From Stratiolaelaps scimitus (Eukaryota > Arthropoda > Arachnida > Mesostigmata > Laelapidae), in contig JABWDB010000009.1 of assembly GCA_019614645.1 (NCBI GenBank), forward strand, positions 1,240,001 to 1,304,000: a stretch of DNA of 64,000 bases. The letters run 5' to 3'. Position 1 is the stretch's first letter. Every line of letters starts with the position of its first letter. A program made the translations under genes and the position numbers. The notes beneath the pieces were generated by a model. It worked only from the letters and a program-made list of their open reading frames with translations. It had not been told where the DNA came from and made no database searches. Positions 11,260 through 23,700 of this stretch are shown here, one piece after another.

Positions 11260-13760
11260 TTGAATTGATCTAGAAATTGTTCCAAAGGTACGTATGTTAC
11301 TGCGGTAGTATTCAGCATCATGTAACAATCAACGCTGGTCGTCGTTCTCGTTGATGCTGCCTCAGCGCAGGAGCCTTTCGCACTAAAAGAACCCTCTGAT
11401 TCGACAATGTATTTTTGGTAGACGAGGTGGAAAAATGGATGTGTTATACGAGTAACAATCTGTTTAATTATAAAATTGGACGACAATTGTATCCGCTGAA
11501 CGTGAAATACATCTAAGAACCGCCTCCACTATATTTACATTTCAGATAACGTTTAAATAGTGGAAGGGTTAGTATCGGGTAAATGTCTGACGCGCGCCCT
11601 TCGGGTTTACAAACATAAACTCTGAAAGGAATCCGAAGCCCTCTCAGTCAACTCCGCAAGCGATGGTTCGTGCCATGCCAACACAACTGTGACCGCCTAC
11701 AAGGTGGCGCCATTCCTGCCGTGGCTCGGATAGCTAACGTAGGCCAGTTGCAATTGGTTGACAGCACGTGAGTAGCTGAGGATTGTGAGCGGCTGAAGCG
11801 TGTGGCAATCAGCGATTTCGACCAGGCAATGTTCCACAATGTAAAACAATGACCGCGGCATTGCGCCTCCCGCCCAGCATTGTGCAGTAACAGAATAGCG
11901 GACTTAAGTTTGCCCAGCGCCTGCCCGGCTCTACCATCGTCAGCCGCTCTCCTGCTTCTCTGGTCGCCTCGATGAAATAATCACCCCGATCGACATTCGG
12001 AGCACGTGCGATCTTGTCCCCGTCACAGTGCGTTGGACTTTTTCTATCTCTCTATCGCACTTCCGCTCGATCTGGCTGGCTGAGAGTGTTGTCCCCAGGG
12101 GCCCTGACATAGATGGGGTGGCAGGAACGAATTCGGTACATTTCAGAGCCCCAATGACGATGGGACGATTGACAATGCCTCGTCGGAATCGTCTTTACCC
12201 CTACGTTACTATTATATTCTGTGCGAGTGACGCTAACCAGCTTCCATCATGCAAAATAAATTTTGCCTATGTGTACCTTATAAGCTGACTGAGAATATGG
12301 TAGCAGTCAGCGTCCTGTCGGCAGTGCGTGGAGAGCTGATCCGGCCACTGTGGACTTGTCTGTAAAAGTCCGATGGAACTCCTCTGTTGACTATTCATTA
12401 TTTCCCACAAATAATGTGGATTATTGGTGTTTTTCTTAGATAAGTTGCGCACGAGACTGCGTGAATGACGATGATGGTTCATAATTTATACTAAATATAG
12501 GTTGAATTCATTGAACCAGTTGGTCGACGTTCGCAAAACCTCATTGGAGCAACCCCTTCGTTATGATCATGATACAACTTGAATGACAACCATAAGCCAA
12601 CCTAAGGTTGGTTTCCCACCGTCATGTACTCATATTTGTAGTGCGGACCGTCGAAAAGTGTCCTAGACAAACAAGCCGTTTAGCCGTTCTATTGTGGCGT
12701 ACACATAATAAAACTGACAAAGACGTTTAAGAACTCGTTTACATAGGATGATTTGGCCTACCGAGAGCAGGCCGACTGTAAAAATGACGCTTCCCGAATA
12801 GACCCCGCTGCTGCAGGAAGGCAAGATGAATGTCGGCCAAGCGAAATTTAAGCAAAGGCGCCATCTGGACTTAGCAGCAGATGGCGAAACAGCGACTTTT
12901 TGCATCGCTCGCCCGCAGGACACCGCTACTCCTGCGATTCTACCTTGCCGGCTCGTGTTTATGAATTACATGTCGCGTGCAAAAAGTGAATGATACATGT
13001 CCCACGGGGCGCTATTTATCATAGTATATCACACCTACTGACCAAGCAGACAAAGTATACTCGTGCGGGTCTCATACGCTTATTTTACGGAAGCCAAATG
13101 CTTTCAGGTAACGGTTGGATTACACTAATTGAAAAAGATGCCATTTTTCCTTTTGCCATCTGAGCTTTCCTGGCCAGGATCAAAAAGCTCCCTGGGAGAT
13201 TTGTGCATGCGGACGACAATAGTGCTGCTGATAATTGTACTTGTTATAGTGGAACGATGCCCTGAGTGAGCGAAACTTTTTGTGCGGCGGTAATTGCCCA
13301 CATTGCACACCATAGTTGTTCTTGTCTTTACACCCCATTTTACCGTGAAATTGGGAATCAGGCCAAACGATCGCATCTCGACCCACAGACACCCACACAC
13401 GCATATATATACATATATAATACATACTCACAAAGACTAGTCGAGTTGAGGGTAAGCGTGACACATTGCTGCACCGCTTCGCCTGTTTGCTCTGGGTAAA
13501 ATTGGCCTGCGGCGGCGGCGGCGGCGGCAGCGACGACTACGCAAACGCTGAATGAACGTTTGGACCTACATAAGAGCCTATTGGGGCGGAATAAAAGAGA
13601 AGGCCTCCACAGCGCCGTCGCGTCGTGCTATTTCGTTCCTTAAGAAATTTTTCAGTAGAATCGACCCTTGCGCTCTTCGGATTCTTGGCTGGCTGCTCAG
13701 TCTCGTAGAAAGTTGAAGCGCGCCTCGACATAAGCTTTCCTTGCTTAATAATATTGTTTT
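11260..13760. other. non-coding stretch
   Basis: No supported gene. It contains a GGC trinucleotide run at about 13510-13528 and otherwise mixed-composition sequence with overlapping chance frames. Confidence 0.45.
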
Positions 13761-13766
13761 TTTTTT

Positions 13767-14244
13767 TGTTATAAAACCTAATCTAAAGCCTAATAGTTGA
13801 TGAGGATCTGACTTTTTGAATCAGCTAACCTCCCCTTATAGGCATCACGAATTTACAAATGGATAAATTTCGAATGCGTTGTTTATTCACTGACCATCTC
13901 TTTTATCTACTATATATATACAGCATATGCTTTATCGCAAATGCGAGTGTCCTGGAGAACTCCATGATTTAACTTGTCTGTTCTCCTTTGTCTCTTAATC
14001 TGTAATCTTATAGAAGGGTAATAACGATACTTGGGTGTCTAATCTAGACTTGACGCCTTAATATTCTTTAGGCGCTTTATATAGTAACATCTAGACTTGA
14101 CGCCTTAATATTCATTAGGCGCTTTATATAGTAACGCTGAATGATCTTTTAGCGTGATTAATACCTAGGCATTTTCTGGTATTATAGCTAGGTACTTAGT
14201 ACCTAATCTTTTAGATACCCACTTATTTATTCAAAGTCATAACA
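13767..14244 (-). repeat. 3' LTR, 478 bp
   Basis: Bounded by a 6-bp inverted pair, TGTTAT and ATAACA, the TG...CA ends of LTRs. From U3 outwards on the minus strand it carries two 47-bp tandem units (14136-14043), a TATA-like TATATATA (13920-13910) and an AATAAA (13887-13882), the expected order for U3 promoter, R and poly(A) signal. No second LTR copy was noticed in the window. Confidence 0.75.
14043..14136. repeat. 47-bp tandem duplication within the LTR U3
   Basis: Two head-to-tail units, 14043-14089 and 14090-14136, differ at about two positions. Each holds an imperfect palindrome, GCCTTAAT..ATTAGGC. Tandem repeats in U3 often act as enhancer or silencer units; that role is inference. 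Confidence 0.85.
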
Positions 14245-14277
14245 TTCCTCCTTTTCGTAGTTGACGAGATATTAAAT

Positions 14278-14613
14278 CTAAGTCGTTATGGGAGACTTGT
14301 AGTCGATCGGGTTCTTTCCGTAGTCCCGAGTTGAATGTTTTGTTATCGATGGAGGGAGAAGACGCTTATCTGACGTATATTCAGGTGGTCGAATTACTGT
14401 CCCGTAATATAGTAGTGGTGAGAGGTTTGTGAGTTTTTGAAGCCTTTGGCGAAGTCTCCGCCAATTTCCGACCTTTATTAAATACATAACCTTACCGAGT
14501 CTTTTTATGACGCTACCATTGTTGATCCAGGTTGCTTTCTTTTGACTTCTGAAATCGTTGACGAAGATTATATCACCTGGTCGAGGTTGAAATGTGAGTT
14601 TAGTGTCCTTTTT
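14278..14613 (-). pseudogene. retrotransposon integrase C-terminal fragment
   Basis: An open frame of about 111 codons contains FQPRPGDIIFVNDFRSQKK, TWINNGSVIKRLGKVMY and LIKVGNWRRLRQRLQKL. This matches the FxPGDxVxVxDFR...W.PG.VI.RLG.V.YLVKVG.. pattern of the C-terminal domain of Ty3/gypsy integrases, which joins element DNA to the host chromosome. A stop lies just upstream (about 14616), and the catalytic core is not recognisable beyond it. The host-interaction loop (RxHxNQL in intact copies) reads RLRQRLQKL. Confidence 0.75.
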
Positions 14614-14699
14614 GATTTAGTATTTGCAACTAAACGTCGAGAAGCGTGTACGATGAATCTAAATCTCCAGTAAACATGCCTACGTAGCCTTCGACGACT

Positions 14700-17600
14700 G
14701 CTGCGTTACCTTCCATACAGAACAAAATATAGGTCATATAAACGAAAAGAGTAGAAATCAGGTCACAAATTATTCTCACCACGCATCCAGCAACCTCTGA
14801 TAATGATCGTTTTCTATGTCACCTTTTCAGGTGTCTAGTTAGCCGCACCCATTTCTGACTGAACCCGCCAACCCCTATCCAAGTGCGAATGCACAACACG
14901 ATGACACCCCCCAGGAACTTTGCCGAGTGAGCGTATTGTGGTGGAATTCGAAATCGACGATCGGAATGCCAGATGATTATCTGCTGTTCCCTTCAGTCTG
15001 CAGAGGAGGACGGGAGCGAGGGTAGCTGACCGCGCGGCTTGACAACGGGAGATTGAAAGGGGAGGCGTTTGGCAAAAATCGAATGAGTCCAGCGTGCGTC
15101 CTTGAATTGTCTGCAGCATTGAATTCGTATGGGTCGAGGTTGAAAGTGGTGCAGATATTCCACGTTCCCGGACGGGCTCCCATGAAGCATCTGGGCTGAC
15201 AGCGAGCTTTGGAAAAGGAATACTTTGCAGAATTAAGCCTGCGGTTGTGGGCCTCCGCCGCACGGCTACGATTGATCGCCGACCGTTCGTACACCTAACT
15301 CGTGCTCGTTGTCTATTGATGGGTGGGGCACATACGGCGGTCAAGTAAATTCGTGCCAGATATATCGTACTGTAACGCACTAAAAAGAAAGCGTTTAACG
15401 CTGGCTTTGAGTCAAACAGGGAAATTCACTTTAGATAAATACAATAAAATGCAATACGCTTTATTTGACACAACAGCAATAGCTAAAATAAACAATGTAT
15501 ATATGTATATCATTCTTATTAATTATAGTCTCAATGTATATGCGCCTCAAGGACACATGTTATGATACACACGACATGGGTGATTTATGTTATTCTGATT
15601 ACAATATTGAATTGAGAAACTATAATATTAATCCTATGGACTGTACGCCCTTGCTAGCGAGACGCTTTTCGTAATAATCTCAGATAGATTTGTTCTGGCG
15701 AAACCGGGTCAGAGATTCCTTGTAGGGGGCATCCACCTAATCACAGCGGTGGAGCAAGCAGGCACCACGTCAGTGAATGGTCGACAATACAATCAAATCG
15801 AAGGCATACCCTGTGACCTTATATCGCGCTTCAAAGGCCGAACGTACGTGGTACACAATGGTTTCGGCATTTGACCTGAAGGCGCCGTGCGTAGACGAGC
15901 GCAATCGACAGCCCCACAATAATGTGATTGTGATGAGTTCTAAGCAGACGTCATGAACGAGACGATTGCTACGCAGCCAACCCATGGCTGAGACCATCAC
16001 GAGGAGCTTGAAGTAGCGTAGACATAGAAATAGACGACATAGACGAAATGCCCCAACGAAATGCGCTCAAATCCGACTTCACGTCTCGTCGTCGATAGTG
16101 AACCCGTTACACACTCACTACCGTATCAACCATAAGCAGATACCCAGCAGGACGCACAGCCAGATATTCAGCGTATTTGGCACTGTCATCAAATATCTCC
16201 AGATCTCTTCCACACTGTCACGGCTGTCGCGTACGCCGTAAAGTCAACGAGCGTCATAGCATACAGCGAGTGAAAAGAACATAACGTCGGCACCGGAAAC
16301 GACCTGCTGGGACCCGTAGAGAAAGCAAAGAGCACCACCGGGCCGAGGAGATCACATGAAAATATAACACATATGACAGAGAGAGAGATAGAAGGAGAGA
16401 ATACATGAAATCAAACCGTGAGATTTTTCCTTTCGACTCACGCATTTATGTGCGGGGTTTTCCAACAAGCCTTTCATCGCCTTGGTAAGGAACACGATGT
16501 GAAATCATGGCAGAGAAAAGTTCTCACACGGCGTCAGTTTATAAAAGATGAGGTTCATTTACCGCGGGGTGAACAGGCGGCAGGGTCCAGGATGACGGTG
16601 ATGAAAAATTAAACCAAATCTTAGTTAACGACTCATGTATTCGAACGCGGTTAATAATAATAATAATAATATTCTAGTGCCCAGTCAATGTTGCTCCTGC
16701 GCAAGCATCGAAGCCCCAGACGCGAAGATCGCGCTAACAGTTCATGTGCTAAGTAGAGCCGTGGGTGAATTTCTTTAGGATGCTATAATAGTTTCTGGCT
16801 GCACGGAAACCACTGGAATATAAGTTTATTTTAGGTGATTTTTTCAATACAAAAAATAATATCTGAATATGAAGTTGGCTGACATCTATACGATTACCAC
16901 AATGAACTGGAGTCAGCCAGTTGAAATCGGGTGACTCACAAAATTGTCTGTTCATTCTTTCAAAGGATGAAGGACGGTTTTTTTTTTCAAGAATAAGCAA
17001 AGAAAACTTTTGTTAGTTTTTGCTTTCAGCGCTAAGACAAATATTAAGTTCAATACAAGAGACTGTATGTAAAACGCATAAAGGCACATTCTGCAGCAGC
17101 TGTTATCTTCAGCTCTGCGGCGTATCTATTAGAATTATTCATCGTCGAATAAATATACACACGTTCCCCGCTAGCATATCGCTCTACACATCTCGGGGAA
17201 TCTCGGCTCTCCATAGTAATGCACTAGGTAAAAGTCTAGCCATCATCAAAAGGCTGCATCCATTGAGAGCTAATTATTATGTTAATGCTCGACAAAGACA
17301 CCATCGTTGTACAACGTAATATAGTAATCTAGGCCTTGTTCAATGCATCAGTCGGCCCTGATACATCTTTCTGCGTTACCACCTTTGGCTACACTCTGCT
17401 AAGTCAGGAGTAGGTTGACGGATAGCGGATATCATCTGACCAGCTGATCACCGTAACACAATTAGGCTCATCAATCAATGTGACATAACGCCGAAGTGGC
17501 GGGTGTCCACAACCACCCTTACGCCAATCCGGCCCAATGGTTAGGGGCCCGACACAAGCTTCGAACATCTCACAGACACAAGACCTCGATGAAGTTGTTC

Positions 17601-17870
17601 GACCTGTTTTGTGTTGAAGGGGAGTATTGCGCCTGCAAAGGGAACGACTTCAGCGTGGTTGTGTCCAGAGGAGTCGATAAGTATGCAAATACTTCAGTGC
17701 ATAATGAAAATGAGGCTGGCTTTAGTTAGTCTGCTGGGGAGAATTACGAATATTTTACGTCGGTTTGGGCCTAATTTAAATGGCTCGACTTTAGCGACAA
17801 CCCCTTTTCACTGACGCTGGTTGATTGACTGCGTGGATTAACATATATGTGCGGATGATTGCGAAATATA
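14700..17870. other. non-coding stretch
   Basis: No supported gene. The longest frame (181 codons, minus, 14835-15380) overlaps another open frame, has no domain and lacks an AT/GC codon bias. A short TAA/ATT run lies at 16.65 kb. Confidence 0.45.
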
Positions 17871-17879
17871 TTCTACGTG

Positions 17880-18115
17880 TAGCCACACGTATAGCTTCTA
17901 CATGTAACCACATTTGTGGAGTTTGTGGAGAGAGAGAGAGGGAGACACAGCAGAGCATTGAATCGCACCTGAATTGTGAAGTAATATGGAAAAGGAATAT
18001 AGATATAAAAGCTGTCTGGGAATTCGCACAACATGAATTAGTATGGAAGGATCTGCTCGAAAGCGGAATAGGGACAAACAATATGGGACAACCAGAAGGA
18101 ACAGAGATGAGATAA
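17880..18115 (+). pseudogene. possible non-LTR ORF2 C-terminal remnant
   Basis: An open frame carries CNHICGVCGERE followed by SHLNC, then WEFAQHELVWKDLLE and a stop at 18113-18115. Cys-x2-Cys plus a downstream His/Cys pair near the very end of the protein resembles the zinc-binding tail of some LINE reverse transcriptases. There is no readable reverse transcriptase upstream, and a GA-rich run (17929-17942) may have created part of the pattern. It is a tentative reading. Confidence 0.2.
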
Positions 18116-18443
18116 CAATAATAATCGCGTGAATATTTGGGTCAATAATGGAATCTGCTGCATCCGGTGTGCACTGCAGTTAGGGCGCGCCTCTGATTTA
18201 GAAGAGATTCTGGGCGGTAAATAATTTTTTTAGCCCATTCTTCGGCAGCCACTCCGATCTCTGTGTGTTTGGACTTACTCCTGGAAGATCTGTGCATCCC
18301 TACGTGAGGTAATTCGGCATTTTAGTTCGTCATAGGATCTGGACCGGTTAAACCGTCCTTACCCATGAATGTCAGCTATTCAGGATCGCCTTACAGCGAC
18401 TCGGTATAGTCAACCGTGACCTCTTCCCTTTCTGGGAGAGTTA

Positions 18444-19110
18444 GCTCGCCATTTGTCTTTGCTTCGAATGTTGTCGCTTCGAATATTCGGCGGGTAAATC
18501 TTCAGAGGGTGAACATTACCAAGGCTATGCTTCGAATAATTTGCACCAATCAAAGAAGTCTACCAAGACGAAGAAAACAAAATCGGCCAGTAGTGAAAAT
18601 GCTCTTGAAACGATGATGGGTTTCAAACAATTTTTATCAATTGTGAAAAACACAAGGCACGCTGCGAAGTCCGAGCACTCGGAAACCCTTAACACAAATC
18701 ATTTTATCATTTGGACGGCCGCTCTTGAGCTGGCCCATAAAACAAATTCACTGACAGTTTTGGGTGGCATACAAGTTTCAATCTGTTGCTCTGGTCTTTC
18801 GCATTTCAAAGCTCGAACCAACAAAGCTATCCCAGGTTTTACTGACGAAAAAAATTTACATGAACTCTCTCCTTTGGGTGTCACATCTGCTTGGAGAATT
18901 AAGAATTATGTTCCTGTTGCTGTGGGGAACCGGTTGATTCTCCGGGTCGTTATGGACTCTCTTGAATAAAAAGCGCGGGTCGTGGTCTGAGACACCCTTT
19001 AATAAACGAGACTTTGGCCAGAGCCCTTCGTTCCACATCTATTCCTAATATTCATGAACCAGCATGTTTTTGTTGCTCCTATGGGAAGGGTACTGATGGT
19101 ATGTCGTTAA
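18444..19110 (+). pseudogene. LINE ORF1 (gag-like) pseudogene
   Basis: One frame is open for 175 codons to a stop at 18967-18969. It has a Lys/Ser-rich part (KKSTKTKKTKSASSENALE) and a stretch DEKNLHELSPLGVTSAWRIK resembling the ORF1 pattern of arthropod non-LTR retrotransposons, in which an (E)LSxxGVxxxRRI segment follows the nucleic-acid-binding repeat. About 80 bases past the stop, a zinc-knuckle-like CFCCSYGKGTDGM appears in line with the usual CFxCxxxGHGxxxC, with His and the last Cys lost. ORF1 proteins coat the element RNA. The stop and lost ligands mark it as dead. Confidence 0.4.
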
Positions 19111-19114
19111 TCCC

Positions 19115-20560
19115 CTTTTCCATAAAATAAAATTCTGGATTGGGATTGCACTGCGACTAACACTTTAACATCTTCATATTTTAGTCGCGAACCAACACAG
19201 TCCGGGCTCGTAGCCAATATAGGCGAACATACCAAGGACAGTAAATATGCCTCATTAATAAATGAGTACTACTTTAGACTTGCGTCCTTCGAAACACTGA
19301 AACAAACAGAGATACAGTCTTCAAACTTTCTACTGATTTTTTCGGAGATAAGTTATCGCCCTCTACAGACGAATCACGTGCAACCGAGTTTGTAACGCGA
19401 AGGTTTGCATTAGAGATCCAAAGGGGCAACGCAATTTCCACCTTCGACAGGCTTAGGGACTCGAGGAAGTGGGGCCTCCTTGTTTTCAATATTCTATTAA
19501 GGATATATAGAAGAAGCTGTTCTTAGATGTCTTTCACGCTCAACGGTTATAATTGTCGCTGACTTTTATAATTAAGTAAAACAATATTATTAGATTGTTA
19601 AATCTGGTATTTGTCGTTTCCCATTTCAGTGTTCAGATGTGGCTCTGCCTAATAGCATTTGTCTTCGAAATAAAGTAATACTACAGTATCCCACTGTTGT
19701 TGTCACTAGATATAACAGTAAGATATAAACTTTAGTGGACTGATGAGGTAAAAGACGACGCTGAGAAGGTTAATTAATGTAGAAAAAAGCTAATACATGC
19801 AAACTTGAATACCGCAATTAAAATCTATGGCAGGAAGCTGTAGGGAAATTCGTAGAAATTATGTCTAGTGTTACTTCGCCGAGCATTAATAATCTGCGGT
19901 GCCGAAGGAATACAGGGAATGGCCCACCATGAATATTATATAATATAATGGACTATCGGGGTACATGCGGATGGAGACATCACTACTGCGCCATAGGCGG
20001 GCAAGACCGGTCAGTAATCCCTGGCTCGTGTATAATTACAGATTTATAATTAATTTTATACTATAGTGGGGGACACCTATCGGCAAAATGTTAGAGCTAA
20101 TAGTAAGAGCGCAGCGCAGTTGTTGATTACAGCTCGAATTGATCCTGAGACGAGAGGTCACCGGAGTCTTGGTCCCGCGAAAGTCTACCCTGTCTAATAA
20201 AGGGAAACTGCTAATTGCTCTAATCTAACATTACAATAACATTAATTAACGACGATAGCCATATATTAATAGTGTCTATGTAATCTCTGTTCAAGCTGTA
20301 CTCATATAAAAGGCACAGTGATGCTCAGAGTCTTACCTTCATGTCGTTAACAACCTGCTGATTAAGCTGTGTGAAATACCAGTCAGACATTGCCATTCAG
20401 CTAACTATCGGTGGAGTCACGTGAATGGTATACCCGACCAGAAGAACGAAGCGAATCCTCTCTAAACTGTACTAAAATATATTGACTCGAAGTGGAGCAA
20501 CATACGACAAAGCCTTTTGGTAATAACCGTCAGCGTTAAGTTGCAAGGTTAATTAAGAGA
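19115..20560. other. intergenic stretch upstream of the IR gene
   Basis: AT-rich sequence with no recognised gene. The 5' end and promoter of the IR gene should lie here or further left, but no convincing start exon was identified. Confidence 0.4.
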
Positions 20561-20566
20561 CAAAGG

Positions 20567-20734
20567 TTGATTGATCTCCCTGATACATGCCGGTGGTATA
20601 TAACCGAGAGGCAGGCCGATGCCTGCGGCATTGAAGCCGCGAAAGGCAGCGCTGCCCCACTGGAGCCTCATCTGTCGATCACAATGAACGAAAATCCTTG
20701 GAGTGGATATCACCTACGATTTGCGTATTTACCG
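20567..20734 (+). CDS. IR exon: N-terminal part, first S1 strand
   Basis: Ends ENPWSGYHLRFAYLP at CCG followed by the donor GTAGGT (20735). Joined in phase 0 to the next exon it gives LRFAYLP-FSPFYIPYVD, the first beta strand and turn that open the S1 domain in IRs. The left boundary is uncertain: the frame is open from about 20.56 kb, but whether it begins with a start codon, an in-frame Met (MNENP) or an acceptor cannot be decided. Confidence 0.6.
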
Positions 20735-23700
20735 GTAGGTGACACATCTCTTAGCAGAGGTCAAATGGACACCTATATGATGCAAAACGTATGTGTAATT
20801 ACTAGTAGACACTTCACTTGATTTGTACCAAACACGCAATCGGTGCACGTGCGAATACCGTTGACTGATAGTTGACCGTCGAAAGCATTATTCTGCAAAA
20901 CCAGCTGCAGTAGTTCCGAAAACTGGTTCATATAATCGTTCATATAATGATAAGTGATGGCCGTCAGTGCATTGATCGCCATTCAAAGACCCATATGATA
21001 TCCATGTCAGCCAGAAACACGCAACAGCGTATTGATAGACTGTTTTGGCATGCTGCATTTGCTGAATAACTAAATAAATCATGTAGCCAGCGCTCTTTAG
21101 AAGCTTCCCGTCTGCAGTGCAGCCAAGGCGTAGCGGCACTATTTCCCACGTGTGTTTGTAAAGTTTGTCTATTTTTTTTCGTTTACAATATGTGTTCACA
21201 ATATGCACAAGCTTGGCCCTACTGGCCATGAAGGAGTCTCATACATTTAATATGATAATATAACGTATGGATAAGAGAGGCTAGCTTTGTAGACGTCCCA
21301 AAGGCATTTGACTGACGTTACCCAACAATTAACGTTATGCGGTCATTTGCATTCTCGGTTCGGTTCGGGTCATGGCGGGGTCTGTTGCTGGCTGCACTCA
21401 GTTCAGTCCATTTTACATTCCCTATGTGGACTCAACGGGACGGGAGAGGCTTCACGGCCTCCTGGGATCACTTCTTGACAACGTCACCTACTCGATGAAT
21501 ATCACGTGCGTACTGCCACTAGTAAATGAATCGAGTCGAGTCATATGAAAGCGCACAAATACACCCGCCTCAATTTAAACGCGTGATGAACGCACAGCTA
21601 AACAAGAGTGTGTAGGTTGTTCATTAAAAAGGGATTATGCAACAATTGGCTGGGACCCATGATGACTATACACTTTCCATGTGTGCAAGATCGTACACGT
21701 TTTGTTGTTACGATGTAATGCTATTTCTTACATATCATGATAGGGTAAGGTAAAGGAAAAGGCTTTATTGGTTTATTAAAGGAGCTGTATTTAGTGAGTT
21801 TTCGATATTTGATAATACGAGTTCTCGTGGGAGTCTTCATATGTCATTATTATCATATCATTTGCTTCTAAATGTAGCTACAAATCAATAAGTGATGTGT
21901 TTTTTTATACTCTCGACATTTCTCGTAGTAATGCCTTATTACGGATGAGTGTCGAGAAATATCTAATGAGATCAAGAATTGTGCCTAGCCGCCAACGAAA
22001 AATGCTACAAATAGCGACCACCCATATAATTAAAATTCAAGAAATAACCATGTTATATAAATGTAAAATTGATCAAGTTCCATTTTTTGCGCATTAAATT
22101 ACGATGATCATCTGCTGTCTAGTAGCGGGAACAATGCTTTTACCGCTATCGTTGGCAAAGCATGCTTCAGAACTATTTTCAGCCTCGTCGTTTTGTTCGC
22201 TGGCGGCGGTGGACCTCTGACTCGCTTGGCCTCTCGAATAACGGTCGTGCCTACTCTGTTAATGGATACGTACACCAGGTACTCTTTGACGTTTCCACCA
22301 GACATGGCATATGGTCAAGTAGATTTCGAGACCGGCGAGGTGCTCGGAATGCCACGGGCTGTGATGGACGGCGTGGCTGATGTCGCGTGCGGCCCGCTAA
22401 TCGTACAGGAAGCATTCTTCGACAACCTATACGAACTAAGTCGGGCAAGCGTCACGTTCACTCGAGGTGTCCTGGCATTCGGCATGAAAGACGCGTACAT
22501 AACGTCCACGGCCTCGTTCACAGATGCCGTCGATATTTACGTAAGTCGGAAGCAATTTGCAATACCGCTTTAGATAATCGTATCTCACGTCTAAAGGCGC
22601 ATTCGACCTTTCATGTAGCTATTTATTTCTTATATCTGTAGAATCCCTGCTGTGCTTTACGCACTGTCTGAGTGGAAGGCCGCCGAGAAAATCGAAACGG
22701 CTATGGTCACCATGAAGGAGGGTCGGTTTCGACCAGTTAGAACATTTGTCACTTTCTTAAAGTTCATTGTGTTACCAGCACCCGTGTCGTGTGTTACACT
22801 TACTATGCAGAAGTTTCACATCTTCAATGCGAAAAGACACTTACATCGTCTTGTTGTGTGTTGTAATCATCCTTGACCTGCGTCACCGTTGCTCGGCGAC
22901 GTGCCCGTCGATAACTGCATGATATGCCTTCAGACCTGGCTCGGCCTTTTGGGATTTGGCGCAGCATTAATCGGTCTAGTTATCCTACATGAATACGTCT
23001 ATCCGACCCGACAAGTTCCCATGTGGCTTACGTTGTCGCGATGGTCTTTCACATTTTTCGGAATTCTCCTCCAAGAAGGTCAGTAATGTACAACTTTCAT
23101 ATTCATTCGCGCATAATATAACCTGCCAACAATATCATAAACATGTTTACCTTATGCTAAAAACCTTATGAACCTCGACAACCTTTAACTGTCGGTGAGT
23201 TGAATTCACAGCTGTACTGAAAATTGGCGAGATGTCCACGATTTTATTATTGGCTCAATAGATTCAAATGTGCTGAGTCCCATGTCAAGGAGATGCTACG
23301 AAGAAGTGTAAATTAAGTTTTCGGGGCTGACCCGCAGCCAGCATTTAACGTCCACAGTAGTACTTTTGGCATTGCTTCACAAAACGGACCCCTTCAATGT
23401 ATATGTGCAACGGTGGGGATCGAACCCGTCCACCTACGTGTCTACTTCGGTTGGTAGGCGCACACAAATGCATCCGAAGAACAGTGGCCCCATCTAGAGT
23501 TGATGGCTTTGCATTGCGGATCATATGTTTTTTATTAGCAGGATCGAGAAGCATCGTGAAAGGATCGGACAAGGCTCGAAAAGCGAATTGGCATTGTCTA
23601 AAGGCAAACATTTAGGTACACATAACTATCCATGACATTAGGTTTATTATTATTAGTATTACTATTGTCAAGACTCAGCCATGTCACAGCAAACATTGAT

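Larger units (their letters stand above)
13767..14613 (-). mobile_element. 3' end of LTR retrotransposon (Ty3/gypsy-like)
   Basis: Reading the minus strand in order: a degraded integrase C-terminus (14613 to 14278), a polypurine tract AAAAGGAGGAA (14255-14245), then an LTR starting TGTTAT at 14244 and ending ATAACA at 13767. The polypurine tract directly abuts the TG of the LTR, exactly where plus-strand DNA synthesis is primed. The rest of pol, gag and the 5' LTR were not found, so the copy is truncated or rearranged near 14.7 kb. Confidence 0.8.

Noticed and set aside
14835..15380. 181-codon minus-strand frame
   Set aside because: No domain, no coding-like composition, and a second long frame overlaps it; it is most likely a chance opening in GC-richer DNA.
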